This document shows positions 10,689 to 18,991 of a stretch of DNA of 64,000 nucleotides, piece after piece; positions within the stretch are counted from its first letter, which is position 1; each line of letters opens with the position of its first letter. The notes under the pieces were generated by a model, which saw only the letters and a program-made list of their open reading frames with translations, did not search any database and had not been told where the DNA came from. Position numbers and translations under genes: made by a program. The stretch is from Rhizobium sp. SG_E_25_P2 (GTDB taxonomy: Bacteria; Pseudomonadota; Alphaproteobacteria; Rhizobiales; Rhizobiaceae): positions 62,001 to 126,000 of the forward strand of contig NZ_JARXVM010000017.1 in NCBI RefSeq assembly GCF_029892285.1, written 5' to 3'.

Positions 10689-10717
10689 CTTGACTCGAAC
10701 CGGATCGGCGACTAGTC
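10689..10717 (+). promoter_or_regulatory. Sigma-70-type promoter for the TauE/SafE gene
   Basis: CTTGAC, 17 bases, then CTAGTC fits the alphaproteobacterial housekeeping consensus CTTGAC-N17-CTATAT with a perfect -35. It lies about 80 bases before the permease start. Confidence 0.6.
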
Positions 10718-10795
10718 GATTAAGTGTGGGTCTCCTCAGCGTGAAACATTGAGGCGGAAAGCGCGACGGAATCGTTGTGCGCGAAAGGGATTGAG

Positions 10796-11596
10796 TTGGA
10801 CTTCCTGCATTACATTAATCCACTTTATTCGATATCCGGCCTTTTTGTCGGCATTCTCGTGGGAATTACCGGAGTGGGCGGCGGCTCTCTGATGACGCCG
10901 CTTCTTGTCGTCCTCTTCAATGTGCATCCCGCGACAGCAGTCGGCACCGACTTGCTCTATGCCGCCATCACCAAGAGCGCTGGCACCGCCGTGCATGGCG
11001 CCAACAAGACGATCAATTGGGCAATCGTCCGCGTTCTCGGCCTCGGCAGCGTGCCAGCAGCCCTCATCACGCTTTACATGCTGTCCGGAATCGACCGCAA
11101 AAGCATCGCAGCAGTGTCATTGATCACCTATGCGCTCGGCTGGATGCTGTTTCTGACCGCATTCCTGCTCCTGTTTCGCAATTCGATCGTCGCACGCGTC
11201 ACCGAATGGAGACAGCACAAGCCGCCGGTGTCGACGTCGACCGTGACTGTGTTGACATTTGTACTCGGCATTGTTCTCGGCACGCTCGTGACATTGACGT
11301 CGGTTGGCGCGGGCGCTCTTGGCGTCACCGTGCTTCTGATGCTCTATCCGCGCCTGCAGATCCGCGACATTGTCGGCTCCGACATCGTCCATGCGGTGCC
11401 GCTCACGCTTGTCGGCGGCATCGGCTACTGGATGATTGGCGAAATCGACTGGATGATGCTGATTTCGCTGCTGATCGGCTCCATCCCCGGCATCATCATC
11501 GGCAGCCATATCGCGCCGCGCATGCCAGACCGGCTGATCCGCCCGTTTCTTGCCGCCACGCTGGCGCTGGTCGGCCTTAAACTTGTGTTTGCGTGA
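10796..11596 (+). CDS. TauE/SafE-family sulfite/anion exporter
   Basis: This 266-residue polytopic inner-membrane protein has seven or eight hydrophobic segments. The two family half-repeats show as GILVGITGVGGGSLMTPLL and GTLVTLTSVGAGALGVTVLL. Members move sulfite, sulfonates or other small organic anions; the substrate here is unknown. I set the start at a TTG (10796) because AAAGGGA lies five bases upstream and the product then opens with MDFLHYINPLYS, directly before the first membrane segment. It lies on the opposite strand between holB and metG, genes usually neighbours in relatives, so it looks like an insertion. Confidence 0.85.
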   Translation: MDFLHYINPLYSISGLFVGILVGITGVGGGSLMTPLLVVLFNVHPATAVGTDLLYAAITKSAGTAVHGANKTINWAIVRVLGLGSVPAALITLYMLSGIDRKSIAAVSLITYALGWMLFLTAFLLLFRNSIVARVTEWRQHKPPVSTSTVTVLTFVLGIVLGTLVTLTSVGAGALGVTVLLMLYPRLQIRDIVGSDIVHAVPLTLVGGIGYWMIGEIDWMMLISLLIGSIPGIIIGSHIAPRMPDRLIRPFLAATLALVGLKLVFA

Positions 11597-11610
11597 ACGT
11601 CTGACGGCGG

Positions 11611-12642
11611 CTAGAGCCGGCCGACGATCTCGCCCATCAACGTGATGACGGTCTGTTTGCGTTCGAGATTGTAGGCGTCGGATGCGGTGATCTGCTCGTC
11701 CATCAGCGATTTCAGTTGCGACAGATCAAAAGCTCTCGCGATGTCGCCCAGCATGGCCGCGGCCCGCGCCCGACTGGACACTTCCATTCCCAGCTGATCG
11801 ATGAAGAATTCGTAGAGGATGTCGCCATCCTTCTGCGCCACCACATCGGCAATCTTATGGATGGCGCGGCGTTGTGCCGGTCCTTGCTGCTCTATCGCAG
11901 CTTTCATCGCATCCAGCATGTCCAGGCCGCCATAATTCAGAAGCTTGATCGCCTGCGAGACCGACCCGCCGGCCAAAGCCAGCAACCGATCCCGCGTGGC
12001 GTCCGGCGCGGAAAGGCCGAGATGGGCGAGCGCCGCCAGAAGCTCCGGGTGATCAAGCGGTCTCAGGCTGACCGTAAGGCAGCGCGACCGAATGGTCGGC
12101 AACAGTTTGCCCGGCGCATGCGACAGCACGAGGAACATCGACCGCTTCGGCGGTTCCTCCAGCATTTTCAGGATCGCGTTTGCGGCGCTGCGATTGAGAT
12201 CGTCGGCCGGATCGACAATGACGATGCGCCAATTGCCGGTGCCGGATGTCTGGGAAAAGAATTTGCCCGCCCGGCGCACTTCATCAACGGTGATCGCCGT
12301 TTTCACCTTGCCCGTCTTGACGTCGACCGGGCGGGCGAGATGCAGGAGATTGTGCGACGCTCCCTGGGCGATCTGCCGGAACATCGGGTGATCCGGGTCA
12401 GGATCGGCGAGGACAGCCGGCGCGGCCAGCGGATCTGGATGAGCGAGTATGTGATTGGCGAAGCGAAAAGCGAGCGTCGCCTTGCCGACCCCTTCCGGCC
12501 CTTCGAGCAACAAGGCATGGTGCCCCTTTCCGCTCGCATAGGATTCCGCCAGGAACGCCTGCGCGCCGGAATGACCGAACAGCCGCGTATTTTCCTGTGG
12601 GGCGATCGCCCCGTCCAGCAGTATTCCCGGAGTTGCGGTCAC
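11611..12642 (-). CDS. holB: DNA polymerase III subunit delta'
   Basis: HolB is the clamp-loader subunit that helps load the beta sliding clamp. The 343-residue protein has a P-loop-like GPEGVGKAT, the SRC motif (TIRSRC) that in this family supplies an arginine finger, and [14 protein letters not shown], typical of delta'. No zinc-binding cysteine cluster is visible. The start ATG overlaps the tmk stop by four bases (ATGA), so the two are translationally coupled, as in many bacteria. Confidence 0.93.
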   Translation of the reverse strand: MTATPGILLDGAIAPQENTRLFGHSGAQAFLAESYASGKGHHALLLEGPEGVGKATLAFRFANHILAHPDPLAAPAVLADPDPDHPMFRQIAQGASHNLLHLARPVDVKTGKVKTAITVDEVRRAGKFFSQTSGTGNWRIVIVDPADDLNRSAANAILKMLEEPPKRSMFLVLSHAPGKLLPTIRSRCLTVSLRPLDHPELLAALAHLGLSAPDATRDRLLALAGGSVSQAIKLLNYGGLDMLDAMKAAIEQQGPAQRRAIHKIADVVAQKDGDILYEFFIDQLGMEVSSRARAAAMLGDIARAFDLSQLKSLMDEQITASDAYNLERKQTVITLMGEIVGRL

Positions 12643-13325
12643 GCTTCGCCCGTCTCCCGCACCCTTTGCGATTGGATCGGCAACAGGCTTTCGACAATCT
12701 CGAAAATCCTGTTGTGGACGGCCTCGGGCGGCCAGGCCGCGTCAACGACCCGGCAGCGGAGCGGCTCCCGATCGGCGATATCGAGAAAAGCCTCGCGGCG
12801 CTTCTCATGCGTGGAGACTTCCTCCTTCTCGAAGCGATCCGGCTGGGCGGCCGCATTGTCGCTTCCTGCCCGCGCCCGCGCGCGCCTCAGGCCCTCCGAG
12901 GCGGGCAGATCAAGGATCAGGGTGCAATCGGGCATGATCCCGTTTGTCGCCACGCGTTCGAGATTTTCCATGAACTCGGGCTCGAGATTGCCGGTCACGC
13001 CCTGGTAGACCCGGGAAGAATCGATAAAGCGGTCGCACAGCACCACGGCGCCCGTGGCAAGCGCCGGCCGGATCACCTCTTCGACATGGTCATTGCGGGC
13101 GGCGGCGAACAGGATCGCCTCCATGCGCGCCCCATGCGCCTCGGCGGCGCCGGACAACAGCACATGACGCACGGCCTCCGCGCCCGGAGAGCCGCCGGGT
13201 TCGCGCGTCACCAGCACATCGAGGCCCATACGCCGCAGGCGATCGGCAAGAAGCCGGATCTGGGTGCTTTTTCCGGCCCCCTCTCCCCCTTCGAACGTCA
13301 CGAATAAACCTTGTCTTGCGGCCAC
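12639..13325 (-). CDS. tmk: Thymidylate kinase
   Basis: Tmk phosphorylates dTMP to dTDP. The 228-residue protein has the P-loop [11 protein letters not shown] at 11–21, the [14 protein letters not shown] motif (DR(Y/F/H) signature) and the lid region. It starts with GTG at 13325 preceded by GGAG at a suitable distance. It lies between the dac gene (52 bases upstream) and holB, with which it overlaps. Confidence 0.95.
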   Translation of the reverse strand: MAARQGLFVTFEGGEGAGKSTQIRLLADRLRRMGLDVLVTREPGGSPGAEAVRHVLLSGAAEAHGARMEAILFAAARNDHVEEVIRPALATGAVVLCDRFIDSSRVYQGVTGNLEPEFMENLERVATNGIMPDCTLILDLPASEGLRRARARAGSDNAAAQPDRFEKEEVSTHEKRREAFLDIADREPLRCRVVDAAWPPEAVHNRIFEIVESLLPIQSQRVRETGEA

Positions 13326-13377
13326 GCCCGGGCTCCATTCTTGCCTTGCATGCTCATAACCAAGCCGGCGTCATCCG

Positions 13378-14523
13378 TCAAAGCCAGAAGAACATCAGTT
13401 CCTTCAAACCGTCCCACGCCTTCGACGCCAAGGACCCCGCCCCCACCGGCGCTGAAGCGTAGACAGGCGTTTCGAGGATTTTGCGCCCGCCCAGACTAAG
13501 TTCCATCGCGCCGATCTTTTGTCCGGCTGACACCGGCGCCGTGAGGGGCCATGTGTAGCGAATGCGGGCTCGGATTTTATCCTCCGTATCGACGGGCACG
13601 AAAATATCGACGTTTTTGTCGGCCCTAAGCGGAACCCGCGCGGCGTCGCCGCCGAAAACAGGCGCTTCCGCCACCGTCTCATCCTGGCGAAACACGGTGC
13701 GGCGGGCGAAATTCGAAAAGCCCCAATCCAACACGCGGCGGGTTTCCGCAACCCTCTCCTTGTCCGATCCGAGGCCGCTCATGGCAAGGTAAAGCCGCGT
13801 CCCGTTGCGCTCGGTCGTCGCGACGATCCCATAGCCCACGCCTTCAGCGAAACCGAGCGCCATGCCATCCAGGCCGATGCCCAGTTTCAGAATCCGATTT
13901 CGTTGCCGGATCTTGTTCCACTCGAAATCCTCTTCGCCGAACAGGCCGGCATATTCCGGATAGGCGGCGCGGATATGCATTGCGAGCCGGGCGAGATCCC
14001 GGATGGACGTCTTGTTGCCGGGGTCGGGAAGACCATTGGAATTGGCGAGCGCGGTGCTGGACAGTCCGAGTTCTTTCGCCCGCGCGGTGAGCTTTTCGGC
14101 AAAGGCTGCGTCGGAACCCGCCAGCCCCTCGCCCAGAATGATGCAGGCGTCGTTGGCGGAATGCACGATCACGCCGCGCAGGAGATCCATCACGCTGATG
14201 TCGGAATTCAGCGCCGCGAACATGGTGGAGGTGCGCGACAAGGCGCCGCCGGTGCGCCAGGCATATTCCGACACTTTGTATCGGATGTCGGGCCTGATCC
14301 GCCCCTCTTTCAATTCCCGAAAGACATATTCGGCTGTCAGCAATTTGGCGAGCGACGCGGGCGGGATCGGCGCATCCGCCTGCCGCTCAAACAGGACAGT
14401 GCCGGTGCTTTCCTCGATCAGCAGGATTTCCTTCGCCTTGGTGTCCAGCGGCGCCGCCCGTGCAAAACCGGGAACGGTGATCGACAAGACGATCGCGGCG
14501 AAAAGACGAAGCAAGATTGGCAT
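13378..14523 (-). CDS. Penicillin-binding-protein-like D-alanyl-D-alanine carboxypeptidase with a lost KTG motif
   Basis: The protein has the peptidase S11 (DacA/DacF) layout: a signal peptide ending near GFARA|AP, the SxxK box in PASLAKLLTAE, the SxN box in VHSANDACIILGEG, and a C-terminal beta domain. The third active-site motif, normally KTG, reads ALG (GLDGMALGFAEGVGYG; codons at 13852–13860), so transpeptidase-type chemistry is probably impaired. Active relatives trim the stem pentapeptide of peptidoglycan in the periplasm. I chose the ATG at 14523; a GTG at 14553 would add ten residues before the signal peptide. It lies between rlpA and tmk on the same strand, a conserved setting. Confidence 0.85.
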   Translation of the reverse strand: MPILLRLFAAIVLSITVPGFARAAPLDTKAKEILLIEESTGTVLFERQADAPIPPASLAKLLTAEYVFRELKEGRIRPDIRYKVSEYAWRTGGALSRTSTMFAALNSDISVMDLLRGVIVHSANDACIILGEGLAGSDAAFAEKLTARAKELGLSSTALANSNGLPDPGNKTSIRDLARLAMHIRAAYPEYAGLFGEEDFEWNKIRQRNRILKLGIGLDGMALGFAEGVGYGIVATTERNGTRLYLAMSGLGSDKERVAETRRVLDWGFSNFARRTVFRQDETVAEAPVFGGDAARVPLRADKNVDIFVPVDTEDKIRARIRYTWPLTAPVSAGQKIGAMELSLGGRKILETPVYASAPVGAGSLASKAWDGLKELMFFWL

Positions 14524-14630
14524 GACGATCCGGAACAGAGTGGTCCCCCTCACCCTACGCGAATTGGCAGCGGCGCCAAGTGGCGCGCCGTCGCTAATTG
14601 GGATGATCCCCCGCGACCTCCGACCGCAGA

Positions 14631-15656
14631 TCAGTTCCGGCGCTCGACGGATTTGCGGATGGCCTCGGCGTCCAGTCCGTCCGTGCCGACGAGAACAGCG
14701 TCGAAGGGCGCTGATTGCGCCGTTTGCACGCGCATTTCCGCGTATGCCGACAGGGTTCCGAGGCTCTGCTCGTTATATTGCGGCCGCTCGGCGGGAATGG
14801 GGCCAAAGTCTGGAAGTTGCACCATCATCTCGAAATCGGAGAGATCGCCGGTCCAGGCGGGCGTCGCGACGGGCGGCGCAAAGGCCACTGCGGCGGCGCG
14901 GGTCACGGAGGGTTTCGGAACCACCGGCTGCGACCGCACGTCTTCGCGCGGCGTGAACGTGGCGTCGTTGGATGCGACCATTACGCCCGTGGCGATCTGA
15001 CCCTCCGGATTGCGCCTGATACGCTCGCCCTTGGGAACGTAGGACGCCATCAGGAAGGCCTGATCGCGGCCATCCATCCGGGCCTTGCCGACATATTGCA
15101 CGCGCACCTTGGCCGTGCCGTGATGGCGCATGTCCAGCATGTCGGCGGCTTTGTCGGAAATGTCGATGATTCGGCCGGGATGATAGGGGCCGCGATCATT
15201 GACGCGCACGATCAGCGACGAGCCGGTCTGAAGATTGGTGACGCGCGCGTAACTCGGCAGCGGGAAAGTCGGATGGGCGGCGGAAAGCGAATACTGGTCG
15301 TAGATCTCGCCATTAGCGGTCAGGCGGCCATGAAAGGCGGACCCATACCAGGACGCCAGCCCAACCCTGTTGTAGGACTTGTCTTCTTTGGGCGCATACC
15401 ACTTGCCCTTGACCTGATAGGGCTTGCCGACCATTTGCCGGCCGCCGCCCTTGGGCGGATGCTTGCCCTTATAGACGCGCGGACTGGCCTTGACGCCATA
15501 TTCGCTCTCGGCGAAATATTCCTTGCCGTGCTGACGCTTCTTGCCCGCGTATTTCGTGGTTCCGCAGGAGGCCACACAGAGCGAGACGGCGACCAAGGCC
15601 ACCCATTTTCCCGCGCATGCCCAAGACGCCCGCCGCCGCTCAGTCTTTACCGCCAT
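14631..15656 (-). CDS. rlpA: RlpA-like septal lytic transglycosylase lipoprotein
   Basis: RlpA proteins cleave glycan strands that lack stem peptides and act at the septum. The 341-residue protein has a lipoprotein signal with Cys31 in SLCVASC, then a linker rich in Lys and Gly. A double-psi beta-barrel domain follows (about residues 98–190: GLASWYGSAFHGRLTANGE, then VRVNDRGPYHPGRIIDIS with the catalytic-type aspartate). I see no clear C-terminal SPOR domain; the last 130 residues are low in recognisable motifs. GAAGG lies before the ATG. It heads the rlpA–dac–tmk–holB group. Confidence 0.9.
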   Translation of the reverse strand: MAVKTERRRASWACAGKWVALVAVSLCVASCGTTKYAGKKRQHGKEYFAESEYGVKASPRVYKGKHPPKGGGRQMVGKPYQVKGKWYAPKEDKSYNRVGLASWYGSAFHGRLTANGEIYDQYSLSAAHPTFPLPSYARVTNLQTGSSLIVRVNDRGPYHPGRIIDISDKAADMLDMRHHGTAKVRVQYVGKARMDGRDQAFLMASYVPKGERIRRNPEGQIATGVMVASNDATFTPREDVRSQPVVPKPSVTRAAAVAFAPPVATPAWTGDLSDFEMMVQLPDFGPIPAERPQYNEQSLGTLSAYAEMRVQTAQSAPFDAVLVGTDGLDAEAIRKSVERRN

Positions 15657-15918
15657 ATGCCTTCTGCGCCCCGCGCCGCAAGCTTCTTTTCGTTTCAGAA
15701 CACGCCCCGCCGTCCCGGGCGGTCGAATGCGCTTCTGTTAACTACGGTTGGTAAAAACATGCCAACATCCTGGCGGAATTGCGAACGGAATTGGGATGCG
15801 GACCTGGAAATTGCTCGTTATGGTAAATGTTCGGTTAACGCGCCAAACACCGTTCGAAACAGCATGACCCGCCCATGTTGACGCCGCCGGCGAAGCTGCT
15901 AAAAGGGGCAACCGAAGC

Positions 15919-16008
15919 GGATGGGTGTCCGAGTGGTTTAAGGAACCGGTCTTGAAAACCGGCGTGCGGGAAACCGTACCGTGGGTTCGAATCCCACCCC
16001 ATCCGCCA
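15919..16008 (+). tRNA. tRNA-Ser (anticodon UGA)
   Basis: The 90-base gene folds as a class II tRNA. The 7-bp acceptor stem is GGATGGG / CCCATCC with discriminator G and encoded CCA. The anticodon stem-loop CGGTCTTGAAAACCG gives the anticodon TGA. A long variable arm (about GTGCGGGAAACCGTAC) and the T-arm GTGGG-TTCGAAT-CCCAC follow. It decodes UCA and related serine codons. Confidence 0.97.
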
Positions 16009-16083
16009 GTCCCGCCGATTTTGCGCTATGTTGCGAGACAGTTTGGCAGACGCCGCCGTTTGCCATCGAATTTTGGAGCCGTC

Positions 16084-17004
16084 TTAGTCGCTCCCGATCC
16101 CCGGCAGGCGAGCAGCCTGTTCGACCAGATAGTCGATCAGCAATCGGACGCGCGCCACCTTGGCCCGGGCAGGTACGATCAGCATGTTGAGTGGTGTCGT
16201 AGGCAGCGAATGGTCGGAGAGCAGCGGCTCAAGTTCGCCGCTCGCCAGCAAATCATCGACGAGCCAGCGATGGGCCGGGCCTATACCCCGTCCAGCCCTG
16301 AAGGCTTCGCGCGCGGCGAGACCGTGATCGACACGAAGGTCGCCCTTCGCAGGGATGGCGTGAGGCGTGCCGTCTGGTCCTGTGAGCACCAGCGTTTCGC
16401 TGCCGGCGATATTCGACATGCGGATGACGTTATGGGCCATCAGCTCCACCGGTGTCTCGGGGCGACCATGCGCGGTGAGATAGGCAGGAGCCGCCACCAA
16501 CAGCCGCGCGCTTTGCCCGAGGTGATGCAGCTTCATCGAACTGTCGGTGAGAGGTCCGAGGCGCAGGGCGATATCCACGCCTTCCTTCACCAGATCAATC
16601 CGCTCGTCGGTCAGGCCGAGGTCGATGCGGATATTAGGATAGCGCGCCTGAAACGCGAAGATCAGCCGTGTGATGTGCAGCACGCCGAGCGCGGCGGTGC
16701 AAGAGACACGGATCGTCCCCGAGTGTGCGTTGCTGACATCGCGGATTTCCTCGCACGCCTGTTCGACCAGCCGGAGGATTTGGACACATTGGGAGTAATA
16801 GCGGGTGCCTTCCTCGGTTAGCGCGACACGGCGGGTCGTGCGGTTAAGTAGAGATGCGCCCACGGCCTCTTCCAGTTCGCGCAGGTGTCGCGTGATAGTA
16901 GATTGGCCTGTTCCCAATTCCCGCGCCACAGCCGACAGGTTCCCGCGCTCCGCAACGCGGATGAAGGTGCGCATTCGTTCGAGCGTGATATTAGATTGAT
17001 CCAT
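16084..17004 (-). CDS. LysR-family transcriptional regulator
   Basis: This 306-residue protein has the LysR winged helix-turn-helix at about residues 10–65 (FIRVAERGNLSAVARELG, then RHLRELEEAVGASLLNRTTRRVALTEEG) and a C-terminal effector-binding domain. It belongs to the large group that controls a divergently transcribed oxidoreductase. The quinone oxidoreductase gene starts 96 bases away on the other strand, and a LysR-type dyad lies between them. The effector is unknown; a quinone or another electrophile is a reasonable inference. Confidence 0.93.
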   Translation of the reverse strand: MDQSNITLERMRTFIRVAERGNLSAVARELGTGQSTITRHLRELEEAVGASLLNRTTRRVALTEEGTRYYSQCVQILRLVEQACEEIRDVSNAHSGTIRVSCTAALGVLHITRLIFAFQARYPNIRIDLGLTDERIDLVKEGVDIALRLGPLTDSSMKLHHLGQSARLLVAAPAYLTAHGRPETPVELMAHNVIRMSNIAGSETLVLTGPDGTPHAIPAKGDLRVDHGLAAREAFRAGRGIGPAHRWLVDDLLASGELEPLLSDHSLPTTPLNMLIVPARAKVARVRLLIDYLVEQAARLPGIGSD

Positions 17005-17018
17005 ATTTCGGCATTATC

Positions 17019-17035
17019 ATATCCATTGCCGATAT
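17019..17035. promoter_or_regulatory. LysR-type operator between divergent genes
   Basis: ATATC-N7-GATAT is a perfect dyad that contains the T-N11-A core bound by LysR proteins. An overlapping longer inverted repeat TCGGCA-N13-TGCCGA spans 17008–17032. It sits between the regulator and the quinone oxidoreductase, the usual position for an autoregulated divergent control site. Confidence 0.6.
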
Positions 17036-17099
17036 ATACCGGAATAATCGAGGCAAGGCTACCTTGGCCGCTGATGTCACTCCAGCCTTAAGGTGCTCC

Positions 17100-17891
17100 A
17101 TGAAAATTCTCCTCGTCTTCGCCCACCCCGAACCAAAATCATTGTCCGCCTCGTTGCGCGATGTTGCGGTTCACGAACTCGAAGCTGCCGGCCATGAGGT
17201 CCGCGTGTCCGATCTCTATGCGATGAACTGGAAGTCACAGATCGATCGGGCCGACTTCCCGGCGCTTGCCTCCGGAGAACGTTTGCTGCCCGTCGCAGCC
17301 TCGAAGAACGCCTTCACGACCGACACGCTGACCGACGACGTGAAGGTGGAAATTGACAAGCTGCTCTGGGCAGACACGCTGATCCTGCAATTCCCACTCT
17401 GGTGGTTCACGATGCCGGCGATTCTGAAAGGTTGGGTTGATCGAGTGTTCGCCTACGGCTTCGCCTATGGCGTCGGCGAGCACAGCGATAAGCGGTGGGG
17501 CGACCGTTACGGCGAGGGCACGCTCGCTGGCAAGCGCGCCATGCTGATCGTCGCGGCCGGCGGCTGGCAGGAGCATTACGGCCCGCGCGGCGTGAACGGC
17601 CCGATCGACGACCTTTTGTTCCCGATAAACCACGGAATTCTCTATTATCCCGGCTACAACGTGCTGCCACCCTTCGTCACCTACAGTACCGACCGCTATA
17701 ATGAAGAACGCTTCGAAGCTGCTGCACAGGACTTACGTGAACGGATGCGCACGCTGGAGACGACGGTATCCATTCCCTACCGGCATCAGAATGGCGGCGA
17801 CTATCACATTCCAACGATGGAGTTGCGCGAAGGTCTCGAAACACCGGGCGTATCGGGTTTCGCGCTGCATCTGCGCCGGGTCGCCGATTGA
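17100..17891 (+). CDS. NAD(P)H-dependent quinone oxidoreductase (flavodoxin-2 / MdaB-like)
   Basis: The enzyme is predicted to carry out two-electron reduction of quinones, avoiding semiquinone radicals. The 263-residue protein opens with the flavodoxin-like MKILLVFAHPEPKSLSASLRD, followed by the flavin-binding LILQFPLWWFTMPAILKGWVDRVF and the GGWQEHYGPRG loop, which are diagnostic for the NQO1/MdaB family. I use the ATG at 17100 behind AAGGTG; the frame extends upstream to 17064 without family homology. It is divergent from the LysR gene and probably controlled by it. Confidence 0.9.
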   Translation: MKILLVFAHPEPKSLSASLRDVAVHELEAAGHEVRVSDLYAMNWKSQIDRADFPALASGERLLPVAASKNAFTTDTLTDDVKVEIDKLLWADTLILQFPLWWFTMPAILKGWVDRVFAYGFAYGVGEHSDKRWGDRYGEGTLAGKRAMLIVAAGGWQEHYGPRGVNGPIDDLLFPINHGILYYPGYNVLPPFVTYSTDRYNEERFEAAAQDLRERMRTLETTVSIPYRHQNGGDYHIPTMELREGLETPGVSGFALHLRRVAD

Positions 17892-18169
17892 CTGAGCAAA
17901 ATGGACGCAATCGGCACAATTGGTCCCTGGACCTTCGTTATGCGAAATGTGGGAGCGGATTAGAGGGCTATAGCGTGTGTATAGTTCTCATCCTCATCTC
18001 GCGCGGCCCGCCAGCACGCTCCTGTGCATACCAGCGCTCATTGCTGCGCATGTTTCATTCGCCATGCAAAAACGCTTTTTTAAACGCCGCAAAACTCGCG
18101 TTCTCGGCTCGATGTTTTATTGTTTCATAATTTGACGCATCTCAAATTTCCAATCTGCAAATCAGCTAG

Positions 18170-18267
18170 ATTTTCAATCAGACAGGGCATGCGCCGTTCT
18201 CCTCCCGCGGCGCATGAGGGGCTGTCGGACGCGGCCGGGCGGCGGACACCGGCCGCGTCCCATTTTT
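18170..18267 (+). ncRNA. Candidate small RNA with an anti-Shine-Dalgarno CUCCUCCC loop
   Basis: Two perfect hairpins stand next to each other. The first (CATGCGCCG / CGGCGCATG, 18188–18216) exposes an 11-base loop containing CTCCTCCC (18199–18206), which is complementary to Shine-Dalgarno sequences. The second (GGACGCGGCCGG / CCGGCCGCGTCC, 18227–18260) is followed by five T residues and fits an intrinsic terminator. This layout resembles the alphaproteobacterial sRNAs with conserved CCUCCUCCC motifs (the αr14 and CcsR/cuckoo-type groups). The 5' end is estimated; an AT-rich region with TTTGAC at 18131 lies upstream. No protein gene directly precedes the terminator, which supports an independent RNA. 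Confidence 0.62.
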
Positions 18268-18304
18268 CACCGCAACGATCCGCATTCCGAACACAGGCCG
18301 TTCC

Positions 18305-18634
18305 ATGATGTCTCTTCTGGTCGCAGGCGCAAGCGCGTGTGTTGCAGCCCTTCTCTTTGTCGGCAGCGCCATCGCCGATCGCCGGCAGGAAGAGATGCGC
18401 TATGCGCGAGAGCTGGCGCTGGCGATCGGTGGCGATTATCGTTGCGGCTATGGTTTGAACATGCAAGCGGTGCGGGAGGCGATCGAACAGCGCCTCTTCT
18501 CCCTGCCATCAGCGGCGCTACACGAATTCAACACGGCGTTGGCAGAGGTCGCCTACAACACGGATAAACGGGATGCGGCGAGTTGTGACGCGCGCCGTGA
18601 ACTCGCGGCGCGACTGGGCGTCCTGGATCATTGA
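18305..18634 (+). CDS. Small predicted secreted protein, unknown function
   Basis: This 109-residue reading frame starts with a credible signal peptide (MMSLLVAGASACVAALLFVGSAIA|DRR). The mature part is about 85 residues, helical and Ala/Arg/Glu-rich, with two cysteines (YRCGYG and ASCDAR) that could form a disulfide bond in the periplasm. I do not recognise a family. There is no strong ribosome-binding site, and two adjacent ATG codons (18305 and 18308) could serve as start. It is isolated between the candidate sRNA terminator and a downstream inverted repeat. It may be real, but without homologues it stays tentative. Confidence 0.5.
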   Translation: MMSLLVAGASACVAALLFVGSAIADRRQEEMRYARELALAIGGDYRCGYGLNMQAVREAIEQRLFSLPSAALHEFNTALAEVAYNTDKRDAASCDARRELAARLGVLDH

Positions 18635-18991
18635 CATTTCACAAATTTACTATGTTTTCACTTGACAAGCCACAGGCTCTTGTCATTCGGCTTTTTTAGG
18701 CGGCATTCTTTATGGGCGGGGTGGCGCAGGCTTTGTCCCTTTTGTTTGCCAGCCAAACCCTCATGGCGACCCGGCAGCGTCCTTTCCACGAGGATTTGTG
18801 GGAAGGGCGCCGCCGGCCTCCAGACCGCGAATCAATCGTCGCGGACACCGCCACCAAAATTTTCCGTCCGCATGTATCCGGAAGCCGTTGCGCTTTGCCT
18901 GCGATGACCTACATCGGAGCGTGAGTTCGCGCCGTGGCGCGGCTCTTTCCCTGCATGCGCCTCCAGCGCGCTAACCCATCAGGACCTGTCC
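18635..18991. other. Intergenic region with one inverted repeat, no supported gene
   Basis: The region holds the dyad TGACAAG-N9-CTTGTCA (18663–18685) with six T residues at 18692–18697. This could end transcription of the 18305 gene, although the gap between stem and T-run is longer than usual. Two short open frames here (around 18662–18924) lack a start site, signal or recognisable content, and I leave them out. The GST promoter should lie here but no clear match was seen. Confidence 0.4.

Noticed and set aside
15919-16008. tRNA-Ser as an attachment site of a genomic island
   Set aside because: No integrase gene and no second copy of the tRNA 3' end were seen downstream in the window.
15925-16821. 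Plus-strand frame running through tRNA-Ser
   Set aside because: It starts inside the tRNA gene and lies opposite the LysR gene; no independent support.
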